Assembly: GCF_042767895.1 (NCBI RefSeq)
Contig: NC_091582.1
Span: 24,636,369-24,651,368, forward strand
Direction of reading: 5' to 3'
DNA: 15,000 nucleotides
Source of the DNA: Penaeus vannamei
Lineage: Eukaryota > Arthropoda > Malacostraca > Decapoda > Penaeidae
Shown here piece after piece: positions 1-9,093 of the stretch. How positions within the stretch are numbered: the first letter of the stretch is position 1; every line of letters begins with the position of its first letter. Under the pieces are notes generated by a model. The model had not been told where the DNA came from and did not search any database. It saw only the letters and a program-made list of their open reading frames with translations. A program made the position numbers and the translations under genes.

Positions 1-786
<786 letters not shown>

Positions 787-844
787 ATGATTTAATTGCT
801 TCTCACAGAAATAATTCTCTCACTCTCTCTTTTTCTCTTTCTGT

Positions 845-955
845 CTCTCTCTTTCCCTTCCCTTTTCTCTCTCTTTCTCTCATCTATCTATCTCTCTCTC
901 TCCCCCTTTTGCTCTGCATCTATCTATCAATCTATCCATCTTGGATAAATCTTAC
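845..955. repeat. CT / ATCT pyrimidine tract of C1
   Basis: Interrupted CTCT and CTTT runs grading into repeated ATCTATCT. It occupies the same place in the monomer as the microsatellites at 2271, 4555, 6161, 8669, 10012 and 13700. Confidence 0.85.
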
Positions 956-1005
956 ATTATTATACCGACATTCCCTGAAACTTCAGCGAAATCGATCCTT
1001 CTAAT

Positions 1006-1022
1006 TGACCTCGTGATGACCT
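1006..1022 (-). promoter_or_regulatory. DR5 nuclear-receptor-like element, C1
   Basis: TGACCT-CGTGA-TGACCT on the plus strand, that is AGGTCA-N5-AGGTCA on the minus strand. Both half-sites match the AGGTCA consensus exactly, and the 5-base spacing is the DR5 class. It lies 222 bases before the p53-like pair. Function is inferred from motif alone. Confidence 0.4.
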
Positions 1023-1415
1023 CGACGCCAACCCCGCTGCCCTTGATGTCTCCGCCCAGTCATTAATCCAATCATTCCTTTCCCTAAATCAGGATCCCAC
1101 GTCCTCCTAATCCTGATCCTCGGGAGATGATCCAGCGCTGACCTTTGTTCAGTCGCCGCTCGGTCACTAATCCACGGATCAGAGAGGATACATGTTGAAA
1201 AAGAGTCAAATGTCACTCGGGAGTTCGAGACATGTTTGAGACACGTCAAGCTCCTTCAGCGCTGACATCGAGGCTCCTTCCGGGACTGCAAATGAACCTC
1301 CTCAAAGGAACCTCCTCGGAGTCCTTGGGGGATGATCGTGAGAGGACCTTTTGCTCAGTCGCCGCTCGCTCGCTAATCCACGGATCACCTGGATATATGT
1401 TCACTCCGGAGTCTG

Positions 1416-1436
1416 AGACAAGTCTGAGACACGTTC
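1416..1436 (+). promoter_or_regulatory. p53-family-like tandem half-sites (representative of 12)
   Basis: AGACAAGTCT, one spacer base, AGACACGTTC. The first half matches RRRCWWGYYY exactly. The second differs only in having CACG for CWWG. The other 11 pairs begin at 605, 1228, 2824, 4895, 5336, 6796, 6962, 9406, 10387, 14038 and 14241. All keep a one-base spacer. The first half fits the consensus in 10 of 12; the copies at 2824 and 6796 start with C. The second half always has C at the sixth position, and in eight copies it ends in A. The copies at 1416, 5336, 9406 and 14241 have only the one mismatch. The pair may also be read simply as a direct repeat of GAGACAYGT. Confidence 0.3.
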
Positions 1437-1512
1437 AAAGCGCGTCCTGCGCCGACAACCCCGAAGCCAAGTCCCGACTCAATCGGGCGAAGGACGTGCT
1501 GGCGACTGCTGT

Positions 1513-1524
1513 CCGCGGCCGCGG
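1513..1524. other. Perfect palindrome CCGCGGCCGCGG
   Basis: Twelve-base perfect palindrome in C1, at the place where other monomers have diverged sequence (CTGGCGCCTGGAGG). Confidence 0.7.
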
Positions 1525-1560
1525 CTGGAGTCCGACTGTCACGGCAAAGTCTGCGGAAGC

Positions 1561-1588
1561 AAGGTCTCGTCAGGACTTTATAGACCTT
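1561..1588 (-). promoter_or_regulatory. TATAAAG within an inverted repeat (representative of 6)
   Basis: AAGGTCT and AGACCTT form a perfect 7-base inverted repeat around a 14-base loop. The right arm overlaps CTTTATAG, which reads CTATAAAG on the minus strand, a good TATA-box match. The same arrangement occurs at 3805-3832, 5509-5536, 7915-7942, 9567-9594 and 14413-14440, with no change in the arms. A preceding direct copy of AGCAAGGTCT lies 15 bases upstream. A truncated copy ends at about 766. I could not see an initiator at the expected distance on the minus strand, so a promoter is only possible. Confidence 0.3.
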
Positions 1589-1667
1589 GGCTGCGATTCG
1601 TCCGCGTGCATTTCTCCTCATTGGTTTCTTCTTCCCTCATTATCGGTTTATTCCTCTCCCTTTCGTC

Positions 1668-1681
1668 TCGGTGATCATCGA
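1668..1681. promoter_or_regulatory. TGATCA near-palindrome (representative of 15)
   Basis: TCGGTGATCATCGA, a 14-base sequence symmetric about TGATCA except for one G/T position. The 12-base core GGTGATCATCGA is found at 1670, 3099, 3629, 3914, 5618, 5159, 7222, 7742, 8024, 9241, 9676, 11165, 12974 and 14522, and with one change (GGTGACCATCGA) at 11534. It normally follows CCCTTTCGTYYC. Two classes of right flank exist: CTGTCRC (and a variant) in nine copies and AGGCCACAG or AGGCC in six. It is the most constant short sequence in the window. Whether a protein binds it is unknown. Confidence 0.45.
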
Positions 1682-1737
1682 AGGCCACAGTTTTGACCCG
1701 CAGACTGAGGGAGGGGGAGGGGGAGGCCAGTGCCCCT

Positions 1738-1756
1738 CCCCTGAGGGACTCAGGGG
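1738..1756. other. Perfect GC-rich hairpin CCCCTGAG-GGA-CTCAGGGG
   Basis: Eight-base perfect stem with a three-base loop. Perfect copies also lie at 3981-3999 and 8093-8111. Copies in B1 (5686-5704, left arm CCCCTGAA) and B2 (9744-9762, right arm CGCAGGGG) each have one mismatch without compensation. It is preceded by a run of G and A that can itself pair with CCCCTCCCC. Confidence 0.6.
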
Positions 1757-1790
1757 TCCCCAAGGGCCGCATCAGGAGCCTAAGAGCCTT

Positions 1791-1815
1791 CCCTGATTGG
1801 CTGCGGCGATCAGGG
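1791..1815. other. Hairpin CCCTGAT / ATCAGGG with CCAAT box in loop
   Basis: Seven-base perfect inverted repeat around TGGCTGCGGCG. Perfect copies lie at 4034-4058, 7438-7462 and 8146-8170. The copies near 3318 (CCCTGTT) and 5741 (CCATGAT) have one mismatch. B2 has lost the right arm by deletion. On the minus strand the region reads CAGCCAATCAG, matching the NF-Y consensus RRCCAATSRG. This NF-Y core is intact at 1796, 4039, 5744, 7443, 8151 and 9802 and lost in D. Confidence 0.45.
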
Positions 1816-2116
1816 TCTTGTGTCATGTGGGAGGCAGTGACACGGATGGAGGGAGAGGAGAGATGATTACATCTTCCATGATTCTTTCTGACGCTTTCTC
1901 TGTCTATCTATCTGTCTGTCTCAGAACATTTCAGACTCACCTCAAGACTCACCTGGCTGAGTCGCGAGGGAATGGTGTCCCACCCTCTTCCCTCCCCTCC
2001 CTCCTACCCTTCCATCTTTCCTTTCTTTGCTTCCCTCCTCCCTCGTTCCCCTCATTTCTCTCCCTCTCTCCCTCTCACTCCCCTTCCCTATGCACTGAAT
2101 AATGCAAAGAAGAGGA

Positions 2117-2145
2117 GGGGGAGGGAGAGGGAAGGGGGGGGGGGG
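2117..2145 (+). other. G-quadruplex motif at monomer end, C1
   Basis: G5-A-G3-AGA-G3-AA-G12: four or more G tracts with loops of one to three bases. Confidence 0.6.
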
Positions 2146-2270
2146 TATGTGTGTATGTGAGGAAGAGGTTGATGCAATTAAGTGTGACATGGAGTGTTGT
2201 CTTGCAGACGGGGATTAGGATCAGGGGGGATTTTGGAAGACTTAATTGCCTCGCTCAGATGTTTGTCAGT

Positions 2271-2502
2271 CTCTCTTTCTCTTCTCTCTTTTTTTTCTCT
2301 CTCTCTTTCTCTCCCCTCTCTCTCCCTCTGCTTCTCTCTCTCCCTCTCCCTCTGTATGTCTCTCTCTCTCTTTCTCTCTCTGTCTGTCTCTCTCTCTCTC
2401 CCTCTTTCTCTCCCCCCCTTTCTCTCTTTCTCTCTATCTCTGTTTGTCTGTCTGTCTGTCTCTCTCTGTCTCTGTCTCTCTCTCACGATATATCTCTCTC
2501 TG
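2271..2502. repeat. Compound CT/GTCT microsatellite of A1
   Basis: About 230 bases of nearly pure pyrimidine on the plus strand, with CTCT, TTTCTC and TGTCTGTC sub-blocks. All six frames give low-complexity SLSL, RERE-type readings, which is what the sequence composition predicts and not evidence of protein. Confidence 0.95.
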
Positions 2503-2602
2503 TTTAGGCGAATTAAAAAGGAATTGAAATTGAATGCCTCCATATACCAGAAACTTCCTGTGCCTTGCAACATTAACTGCAAAGGAAAACGATCCTTCTA
2601 AT

Positions 2603-2619
2603 TGACCTCGTGATGACCT
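2603..2619 (-). promoter_or_regulatory. DR5 nuclear-receptor-like element, A1
   Basis: Two exact TGACCT half-sites with spacer CGTGA, identical to the C1 copy. The flank GATCCTTCTAAT is shared with most copies. Confidence 0.4.
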
Positions 2620-4294
2620 CGTCGCCATCCCGCTGCCCTTGATGTCTCCGCCCAGTTATTAATCCAATCACTCCTTCACTCAAATCAGGATCCCACGTCC
2701 TCCTAATCCTAATCTTCGGGAGATGATCCAGCGCTGACCTTTGCTCAGTCGCCGCTCGGTCACTAATCCTCGGATAAAAGAGGATACATGTTGGAAAAAA
2801 GTCAAATGTCACTCGGAAATTCCCGACATGTTTGAGACACGTCATGCGCCGTCGACCCGGAGTCAGATCCCCTTCGTGAATCGCAAATGAACCTCCAGGA
2901 ATTAATGGACATGCTGGAACCTGCAGTACGTTGCTTGAGAACTCGGAGGAAGGAGGGAAAGAATCTCTCTCTCTCTCTCTCCCTCTCTCTGCCTTGCTCT
3001 TTCTTTCTCTTATTCGCTCTCTATTCCTTCTCCTTCTGCATTCCTTATCAAGTCCTTTCTTCATCCTCATTATCAGTCTCTCCTTCCCTTTTCGTCTCGG
3101 TGATCATCGACTGTCACGCCCCACGCCCGCAACCTGGAGACAAGGGCGGAGGGTGGGCGGGGCGCCCTCTGAGTATTTTGACATTTTTGTTGGGATGTTT
3201 GGCTGTGATCTCCCTCCCCCTTCGTTGTTCCTGAGCCCGCCCCCTCGAGGCCAGCTGCCCCTCCCCTTGCAGGGACTCAGGGGTCCCCAAGGGCCGCATT
3301 AGGAGCCCGAGAGCCTTCCCTGTTTGGCTGCGGCGATCAGGGGCTGATGGGACTGTTATGGTAGACCAGGGAAAGGGCTTATGGTGGAGAGACAAGACAC
3401 CATTGGTTTCTTTCCTTTTTCTCTCATTATCATGAATAATAGTTATAGTATCATAACGATGAATAATAACAAAAACATTGATGACAAAAGCAAAAACGAA
3501 AAAAATCATGGCATTCACAAGGAGTATGATTACCTCTCGATTCCTTTTCAAAACGTTTCCAGGCTGAGAATGAGCAATGAATTCATCCTTCAGCATCATT
3601 ATCTCTTCATCTCGATCCCTTTCGTTCCGGTGATCATCGACTGTCGCAGCTTTGGACCAAAAACCTCGGTGGGGGAGGGGGTGCACCGCCCCCCCCCGCC
3701 CCCACCCCTCCTTTTCCTTACCCCAGTTCCTTTAACTTTCCTTTCTGTTTGTCTGTCTGCCTCCAAATAATTTTTCGGAGGCCGAGAGCAAGGTCTGCGG
3801 AAGCAAGGTCTCGTCAGGACTTTATAGACCTTGGATGCGATTCGTCCGCGTGTGTTTCTCCTCTTTGGTTTCTTCTTCCCTCATTATCGGTTTATTCCCA
3901 TCCCTTTCGTCTCGGTGATCATCGAAGGCCACAGTTTTGACCCGGAGACTGAGGGAGGGGAGGGGGAGGCCAGTGCCCCTCCCCTGAGGGACTCAGGGGT
4001 CCCCAAGGGCCGCATCAGGAGCCCGAGAGCCTTCCCTGATTGGCTGCGGCTATCAGGGTCTTGTGTCATGTGGGAGGCAGTGATGCGAATGGAGGGAAAG
4101 GATAGATGGTGATTAATTCTTTTATGATTCTTTCTGATGCTTTTTGTCTATCCATCTGTCGTTGTCTCCGAACGCTTCAGCATTCAGACTCAGCTCAAGA
4201 CTCACCCAGCTAAGACGCGACTTCTTCTCGAGGCGTCAGCCTCCGAGTAGTTCGTCTCGATCCCTTTCGTCCCGGGACGCATCGGCGCCGCGGC

Positions 4295-4316
4295 GGGGGA
4301 GGGGTGCCCCGCCCCC
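4295..4316. other. G/C foldback block
   Basis: GGGGGAGGGG, two-base loop TG, then CCCCGCCCCC: ten positions that pair except for one A/G. The same block lies at 8404-8425. Shorter versions with eight-base arms lie at 13387-13404 and 14774-14791, the last with loop TA. Related but degenerate blocks follow TGATCA copies at about 3671, 5203 and 7784. Confidence 0.55.
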
Positions 4317-4410
4317 TTCCTTCTCCTCCCTCCCTCCTCCCTTTCCTTCCTTCCTTCCTCCCTCGTCCCCCTCCTTTCTCTCCCTCTTTCCCTCCCACCT
4401 CCTCCTCTTC
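4317..4410. repeat. CCTT/CCCT pyrimidine tract of A1
   Basis: C/T-rich tract with CCTTCCTTCC and CTCCCT sub-repeats near the end of the monomer. Equivalent tracts lie at about 1978-2091, 5890-5999, 8421-8524, 13400-13525 and 14793-14879. Each stands before the GCACTGAATAATGC-type segment and the purine block that follows it. Confidence 0.85.
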
Positions 4411-4435
4411 GCACTGAATGATGCAAAGAAGAGGA
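4403..4435. other. Purine-pyrimidine fold-back
   Basis: TCCTCTTC and GAAGAGGA pair over eight bases, then GCA and TGC pair over three after an AAA bulge, closing a loop CTGAATGA. The A2 counterpart is 8517-8549. In C1, B1 and B2 the loop segment GCACTGAATAATGC is kept but the outer stem is weaker. Confidence 0.4.
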
Positions 4436-4554
4436 AGGAGAGGGAAAAGGGAGTGACTGTGTATGTGAGGAAGAGGTTAATGCCATGAAGTGTGACATGA
4501 AGTGTTGTCTTGAAAGGCGAGGATTAGGATGAGGGAGATTTTAAAAGAATCAAT

Positions 4555-4570
4555 TCTCTCTCTCTCTCTT
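4555..4570. repeat. Short (CT)n of B1
   Basis: About eight CT units at the homologous position of the long A microsatellites. It is useful as the contracted or ancestral state. Confidence 0.85.
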
Positions 4571-4674
4571 TCTTGATTTCGATGAATTAAAAAGGAATTG
4601 TAATTGAATGACTCCATAGAACAATTTTTTTGTACCTTGCAACATTAACCGCAAAGGAAAACGATCCTTCTAAT

Positions 4675-4691
4675 TGACCTCGTGATGACCT
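4675..4691 (-). promoter_or_regulatory. DR5 nuclear-receptor-like element, B1
   Basis: Both TGACCT half-sites intact, spacer CGTGA, 220 bases before the p53-like pair. Confidence 0.4.
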
Positions 4692-5417
4692 CGCCGCCAA
4701 CCCCGATGTCCTTGATGTCTCCGCCCAGTCATTAATCCAATCAATCATACACCAAAAGTAGGATTCCAAAGGCATTAAATCGGACTCCTCGGGAGATGAT
4801 CCTGAGAAGACCTTTGCTCCGTCGCCGCTCGCTCGCTAATCCACGGATCAAAGATGACATATGTTGGAAAACGTCAGATGTCACTCTGGGTCCGAGACAT
4901 GTTTGAGACACGTCATGCACCGTCGGCCCAGAGTCAGATCCCCTTCGTGAATCGCAAATGAACTTTCAGGAATTAATGGACATGTTGGAACCTGCAAGCA
5001 AGCAAGCAAAGAGAGCGCGAAGGACAGAAGGAAAGGCCAGTTGCCTGATTTTTTTCTCCTCTGACCTTTATCGTGATTTAAAGGCCAACAAGAAGAAAAC
5101 CTTGAGACGGGAGAACTTCCTTGCATCGTTATCAGTTGGTCTCGATCCTTTTCGTTCCGGTGATCATCGACTGTCACAACTTTGGTTCAAAACCTCGGTG
5201 GAGGAGGGGGTGCGCCGCCCCGCACCCTCCACCCCTCCTCTTTCTTACCCCTGTTCCTTTAACCTTCCTTTTTGTCTGCATGCCGTACTGTCTGTGTGCT
5301 TCCAAATAATTCTTCACTGTGGATACATGTTTGTGAGACATGTTTGAGACACGTTCAAGGCGCGTCCTGTACCGCCGACCTCGGAGCCAAGTCCCGACCA
5401 GGAACCGGAAGTGAAGC

Positions 5418-5433
5418 TCCTTCGGCCGAAGGA
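5418..5433. other. 16-base perfect palindrome TCCTTCGGCCGAAGGA
   Basis: Self-complementary over all 16 bases. Identical copies lie at 9476-9491 and 14322-14337. The C1 counterpart (near 1487, TCGGGCGAAGGACG) has lost the left half. Confidence 0.7.
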
Positions 5434-6027
5434 CCTGCTGGCGCCTGGAGGCTGAAGTCCGGCCGTCGCTCTCGCCGCTCGGAGGCCGAGAGCAAGGTCT
5501 GCGGAAGCAAGGTCTCGTCAGGACTTTATAGACCTTGGCTGCGATTCGTCCGCGTGCATTTCTCCTCTTTGGGTTCTTCTTCCCTCATTATCGGTTTATT
5601 CCCATCCCTTTCGTCTCGGTGATCATCGAAGGCCACAGTTTTAACCCGGAGACTGAGGGAGGGGGCGGGGGAGGCTGGTGCCCCTCCCCTGAAGGACTCA
5701 GGGGTCCCCAAGGGCCGCATTAGGAGCCCGAGAGCCTTCCATGATTGGCTGCGGCGATCAGGGTCTTGTGTCATGTGGGAGGCAGTGACATGGACGGATC
5801 TTTCTGACGTATTCTCTGTCTATCCGTCTCAGAACGCTACAGACTCGCCTCAAGACTCACCTGTCTGAGTCGCAGGGGAGGGGTGGCACGCCCTCTTCCC
5901 CTCCCTCGCTCCCACCTTCTCAACTTCTTTCCTTTCTTTGCTTCCCTCCTCCCTCGTTCCCCTCATTTCTCTCTCCTCTGTCACTCCACTCCCCTTCCCT
6001 CGGCACTGAATAATGCAAAGAAGAGGA

Positions 6028-6047
6028 GGGAGAGGGAAGGGGGGGGG
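6028..6047 (+). other. G-quadruplex motif at monomer end, B1
   Basis: G3-AGA-G3-AA-G9. The long final run can supply two tracts. Confidence 0.55.
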
Positions 6048-6160
6048 TATGTGTATGTGAGGAAGAGGTTAATGCAATTAAGTGTGACATGAAGTGTTGT
6101 CTTGCAGACGGGGATTAGGATCAGGGGGATTTTTAATTGCCTCGCTCAGATGTTTGTCAG

Positions 6161-6242
6161 TCTCTCTCTTTCTTTTTCTCCTCTCTCTCTTTTTCTCTCA
6201 TCTCTCTCTCTCTCTCTCCCTCGGTTTCTCTTTCTCTCTATC

Positions 6243-6273
<31 letters not shown>

Positions 6274-6384
6274 TCCTCTCTTTCTCTTTCCACCCCCTTC
6301 TCTCTCTTTCTTTCTCTCCTCTCTCTCTTTTTCTCTCATCTCTCTCTCTCTCTCTGCCTCTGTTTCTCTTTCTCTCTATCTCTC

Positions 6385-6415
<31 letters not shown>

Positions 6416-6473
6416 TCCTCTCTTTCTCTCCTCTCCCTCTCTCTCTCTCTCTCTTCCCACCCCTTCTCTCTCT
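6161..6473. repeat. Compound CT/GTCT microsatellite of A2, internally duplicated
   Basis: Longest pyrimidine tract in the window. The block beginning near TTTTTCTCTCATCTCTC occurs at 6190 and again at 6328, a shift of 138 bases. The order CATCTCTC, CGGTTTCTC or TGTTTCTC, CTATCTCTG or CTATCTCTC, GTCTGTCTGTC and TTCCTCTCTTTCTC is repeated. A tandem duplication of about 138 bases therefore accounts for most of its excess over A1. Confidence 0.9.
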
Positions 6474-6574
6474 GTTTGGGTGAATCAAAAAGGAATTGAA
6501 ATTGAATGCCTCCATATACCAGAAACTATCTGCATCTTGCAACATTAACCACAAAGGAAATCGATCCTTCTAAT

Positions 6575-6591
6575 TGACCTCGTGATGACCT
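6575..6591 (-). promoter_or_regulatory. DR5 nuclear-receptor-like element, A2
   Basis: Both TGACCT half-sites intact, spacer CGTGA. The sequence after it (TCGTCGCCAACCC) differs from B copies (TCGCCGCCAACCC). Confidence 0.4.
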
Positions 6592-8668
6592 CGTCGCCAA
6601 CCCGATGCCCTCGATGTCTCCGCCCAGTCATTAATCCAATCAATCCTGCACCAAAAGTAGGGTCCCACATCCTCCTAATCCTAATCCTCGGGAGATGATC
6701 CAGCGCTGAACTTTGCTCAGTCGCCGTTCGGTCACTAATCCTCGGATAAAAGAGGATACATGTTGAAAAAAAGTCAAATGTCACTCGGGAGTTCGCGACA
6801 TGTTTGAGACACGTCAAGCTCCTTCCGGAACTGCAAATGAACCTCTTCGGTCTCCTCGGGAGATGATCGTGAGAAGACCTTTTGCTGAGTCGCCGCTCGC
6901 TGGCTAGTCCACGGATCAAAGATGTCATATGTTGATCGAGTCAGCTGTCACTCCGGGTCCGAGACATGTTCGAAACACGTCATGCGCCGTCGACCCGGAG
7001 TCAGATCCCCTTCGTGAATCGCAAATGAAACTCCAGGAAATAATGGGCTTGCTGGAACCTGCAGTACGTTCCTTGAGAACATAGAGGAAGGAGGGAAAGA
7101 ATCTCTCTCTCTCTCTCTCTGTCTTGCTCTCCTTCTCTCTCTATTCCTTCCCTCTCTCCATTCCTTATCAAGTACTTTCTTCATCCTCATTATCAGTCTC
7201 ACTCTCTTCCCCTTTCGTCTCGGTGATCATCGACTGTCACGCCCCACGCCCGCAACCTGAAGACAAGGGCGGAGGGGGTGGGAGCCCTCTGAGTATTTTG
7301 ACATTTTTGTTGGGATGTTTGGCTGTGATCTCCCTCCCCTTTCGTTGTTCTTGAGCCCCCCCCCCTCGATGCCCGCTGCTCCTCCCCTTGGAGGGACTCA
7401 GGGGTCCCCAAGGGCCGCATTAGGAGCCCGAGACCTTCCCTGATTGGCTGCGGCGATCAGGGGCTGATGGGACTGTAATGGTATTCCAGAGAAAGGTCTT
7501 GGAGAGACAAAACGCTATTGCTTTCTTTCCTTTTCTCTCATTATCATGAATAATAGTAATAGCATCATAACGATGAATGATAGCAAAACCATTGATAACA
7601 AAAGCAAAAACGAAAAAATCATGGCATTCACAAGGATTATGATTACCTCTCGATTCCTTCTCAGAACGTTTCCAGGCTGAGAACGAGCCAGGAATTCTTC
7701 CTTCAGCATCATTATCTCTTCATCTCGATCCGTTTCGTTCCGGTGATCATCGACTGTCGCAGCTTTGGACCAAAAACCTCGATGGGGGGGGGGTGCACCC
7801 CCCCCCGCCCCCACCCCTCCTTTTCCTTACCCCAGTTCCTTTAACTTTCCTTTCTGTTTGTCTGTCTGCCTCCAAATATTTTTTTCGGAGGCCGAGAGCA
7901 AGGTCTGCGGAAGCAAGGTCTCGTCAGGACTTTATAGACCTTGGATGCGATTCGTCCGCGTGTGTTTCTCCTCTTTGGTTTCTTCTTCCCTCATTATCGG
8001 TTTATTCCCATCCTTTTCGTCTCGGTGATCATCGAAGGCCACAGTTTTGACCCGAAGAATGAGGGAGGGGGAGGGGGAGGCCAGTGCCCCTCCCCCTGAG
8101 GGACTCAGGGGTCCCCAAGGGCACCATTAGGAGCCCGAGAGCCTTCCCTGATTGGCTGCGGCGATCAGGGTCTTGTGTCATGTGGGAGGCAGTGATGCGA
8201 ATGGAGGGAAATGAGAGATGGTGATTAATTCTTTTATGATTCCTTCTGATGTTTTTTTGTCAATCTATCTTTGTCTCCGAACGCTTCAGCATTCAGACTC
8301 AGTTCAAGACTCACCCAGCTGAGGCGCGACTCCTCCTCGAGGTGTCAGACTCCGATGAGTTCGTCTCGATCCCTTTCGTCCCAGGACGCATCGGCGCCGC
8401 GGCGGGGGAGGGGTGCCCCGCCCCCTTCCCTCTCCTCCCTTCCTCCCTCCTTTTCCTTCCTTCCTTCCTTCCTCCCTCGTCCCCCTCCTTTCTCTCCCTC
8501 TTTCCCTCCCACCTCCTCCTCTTCGCACTGAATGATGCAAAGAAGAGGAAGGAGAGGGAAAAGGGAGTGACTGTGTATGTGAGGAAGAGGTTAATGCCAT
8601 GAAGTGTGACATAAAGTGTTGTCTTGAAAGGCGAGGATTAGGACGAGGGAGATTTTAAAAGAATTAAT

Positions 8669-8686
8669 TCTCTCTCTCTCTCTCTT
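8669..8686. repeat. Short (CT)n of B2
   Basis: About nine CT units, nearly the same length as in B1, while the A copies expanded to hundreds of bases. Confidence 0.85.
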
Positions 8687-8771
8687 TCTTGATTTCGATG
8701 AATTAAAAAGGAATTAAATTTGAATTTTTTGTGCCTTGCACCATTACCGCAAAGAAATCGAACCTTCTAAT

Positions 8772-8788
8772 TGACCTCGTGATGACCT
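8772..8788 (-). promoter_or_regulatory. DR5 nuclear-receptor-like element, B2
   Basis: Both TGACCT half-sites intact, spacer CGTGA, even though the sequence just upstream (GAAATCGAACCTTCTAAT) has diverged from the other copies. Confidence 0.4.
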
Positions 8789-9077
8789 CGCCGCCAACCC
8801 CGATGTCCTTGATGTCTCCGCCCAGTCATTCATCCAATCAATCCCACACCAAAAGTAGGATTCCAAAGGCATTTAATCGGACTCCTCGGGAGATGATCCT
8901 GAGAAGACCATTTGTTCAGTCGCCGCTCGCTCGCTAGTCTACGGATAAAAAATGACATGTTGGAAAAAGTCAGCTGTCACTCTGGGTCCGAGACACGTCA
9001 TGCACCGTCGACCCGGAGTCAGATCCCCTTCGTGAACCGCAAATGAACCTCAAGGAATTAATGGACATGTTGGAACC

Positions 9078-9093
9078 TGCAAGCAAGCAAGCA
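9078..9093. repeat. (AAGC)n short tandem repeat, B-specific
   Basis: About four units of AAGC, also at about 4996-5011 in B1 and absent from A and C monomers. D has a single AAGC at the matching site (near 10502). Confidence 0.8.

Larger units (their letters stand above)
787..2180 (+). repeat. Array monomer C1
   Basis: Begins at a shortened boundary segment (ATTTAATTGCTTCTCAC) followed by a CT/ATCT tract, then CTTGGATAAATCTTAC and the DR5 pair. It holds two GTCGCCGCTCG segments about 206 bases apart (1152 and 1358). Between them lies TTCAGCGCTGACATCG, shared only with C2 (13614-14910). Further on come a diverged palindromic block with CCGCGGCCGCGG at 1513-1524, the minus-strand TATAAAG inverted repeat (1561-1588), the TGATCA near-palindrome (1668-1681), two GC-rich hairpins (1738-1756 and 1791-1815), a pyrimidine tract (about 1978-2091) and a G-quadruplex motif (2117-2145). 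No coding region is supported. Confidence 0.8.
2181..4488 (+). repeat. Array monomer A1
   Basis: Long-type monomer. In order: boundary G-rich segment; long compound pyrimidine microsatellite (2271-2502); GAATTAAAAAGGAATTG; DR5 pair (2603-2619); one GTCGCCGCTCG segment; p53-like pair (2824-2844); three TGATCA near-palindromes (3099, 3629, 3914); an A-type AT-richer segment at about 3400-3610; the TATAAAG inverted repeat (3805-3832); hairpins at 3981-3999 and 4034-4058; a G/C hairpin at 4295-4316; a pyrimidine tract; and the fold-back at 4403-4435. By spot comparison over about 300 bases (3300-3650 against 7420-7760) it is roughly 90 percent identical to A2, with scattered substitutions and small indels. 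It is longer than B monomers because it carries two extra TGATCA-containing blocks. Confidence 0.85.
4489..6080 (+). repeat. Array monomer B1
   Basis: Short-type monomer. The microsatellite after the boundary segment is only about 16 bases of CT (4555-4570), against about 230 and 310 in the neighbouring A monomers. It has DR5 at 4675-4691, a p53-like pair at 4895-4915 and a second at 5336-5356. The AAGC tetranucleotide run AAGCAAGCAAGCAAAG (about 4996-5011) is specific to B monomers. TGATCA near-palindromes lie at 5159 and 5618. The perfect palindrome TCCTTCGGCCGAAGGA is at 5418-5433. Bases about 5760-5982 are missing from B2. No coding region is supported. Confidence 0.85.
6081..8602 (+). 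repeat. Array monomer A2
   Basis: Direct counterpart of A1, with the same modules in the same order. DR5 is at 6575-6591, TGATCA near-palindromes at 7222, 7742 and 8024, the TATAAAG inverted repeat at 7915-7942, hairpins at 8093-8111 and 8146-8170, the G/C hairpin at 8404-8425 and the fold-back at 8517-8549. It differs from A1 in a longer microsatellite (6161-6473, internally duplicated) and in having two GTCGCC segments (6721 and 6888) where A1 has one. Several one-base indels are also present, for example six instead of seven A residues before TCATGGCATTCACAAGG, which abolishes any shared reading frame there. Confidence 0.85.

Noticed and set aside
1210..1240. GTTCGAGAC resembling a tRNA or SINE B box
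   Set aside because: No A box at a suitable distance, no cloverleaf, and the motif is altered in other copies (GTTCGCGAC, ATTCCCGAC).
1587..1796. Recurrent plus-strand frame around FIPIPFVSVIIEGHSF at 1587, 3831, 5535, 9593 and 14439
   Set aside because: Variants differ by replacement changes (A/D, A/V, F/I, I/L, D/N, E/Q/K) with no sign of synonymous bias. It spans the TGATCA near-palindrome and runs into G-run translation.
1930..1965. GACTCACC direct repeats and TGAGTCG (near AP-1)
   Set aside because: The AP-1 consensus TGAGTCA is not met, and counterparts at 4187, 5851 and 8296 vary.
2178..2582. Arginine/glutamate-rich and serine/leucine-rich frames over the CT tracts (2178-2607, 6094-6554, 11722-12007)
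   Set aside because: Direct translation of (CT)n/(GA)n; open only because the repeat lacks stop codons.
2573..3070. Minus-strand open frame of 165 residues whose core (TCLKHV...SALDHLP...DEVITRSIRR) recurs at 1001-1249, 6545-6928 and 13729-14019
   Set aside because: The five base differences compared between the A1 and A2 copies over about 75 bases appear to change the amino acid where they fall in the core (for example K to R, R to S, A to T, T to M). The N-terminal parts are unrelated or RERE-type microsatellite translation, and B copies do not keep the frame. It resembles no family I recognise.
3114..3686. 190-residue minus-strand frame in A1 with a hydrophobic stretch (MIFFVFAFVINVFVII), apparently membrane-like
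   Set aside because: A2 has one A fewer in the run before TCATGGCATTC (six instead of seven). The frame then shifts and the hydrophobic part reads differently (7515-7814). It is not maintained as protein.
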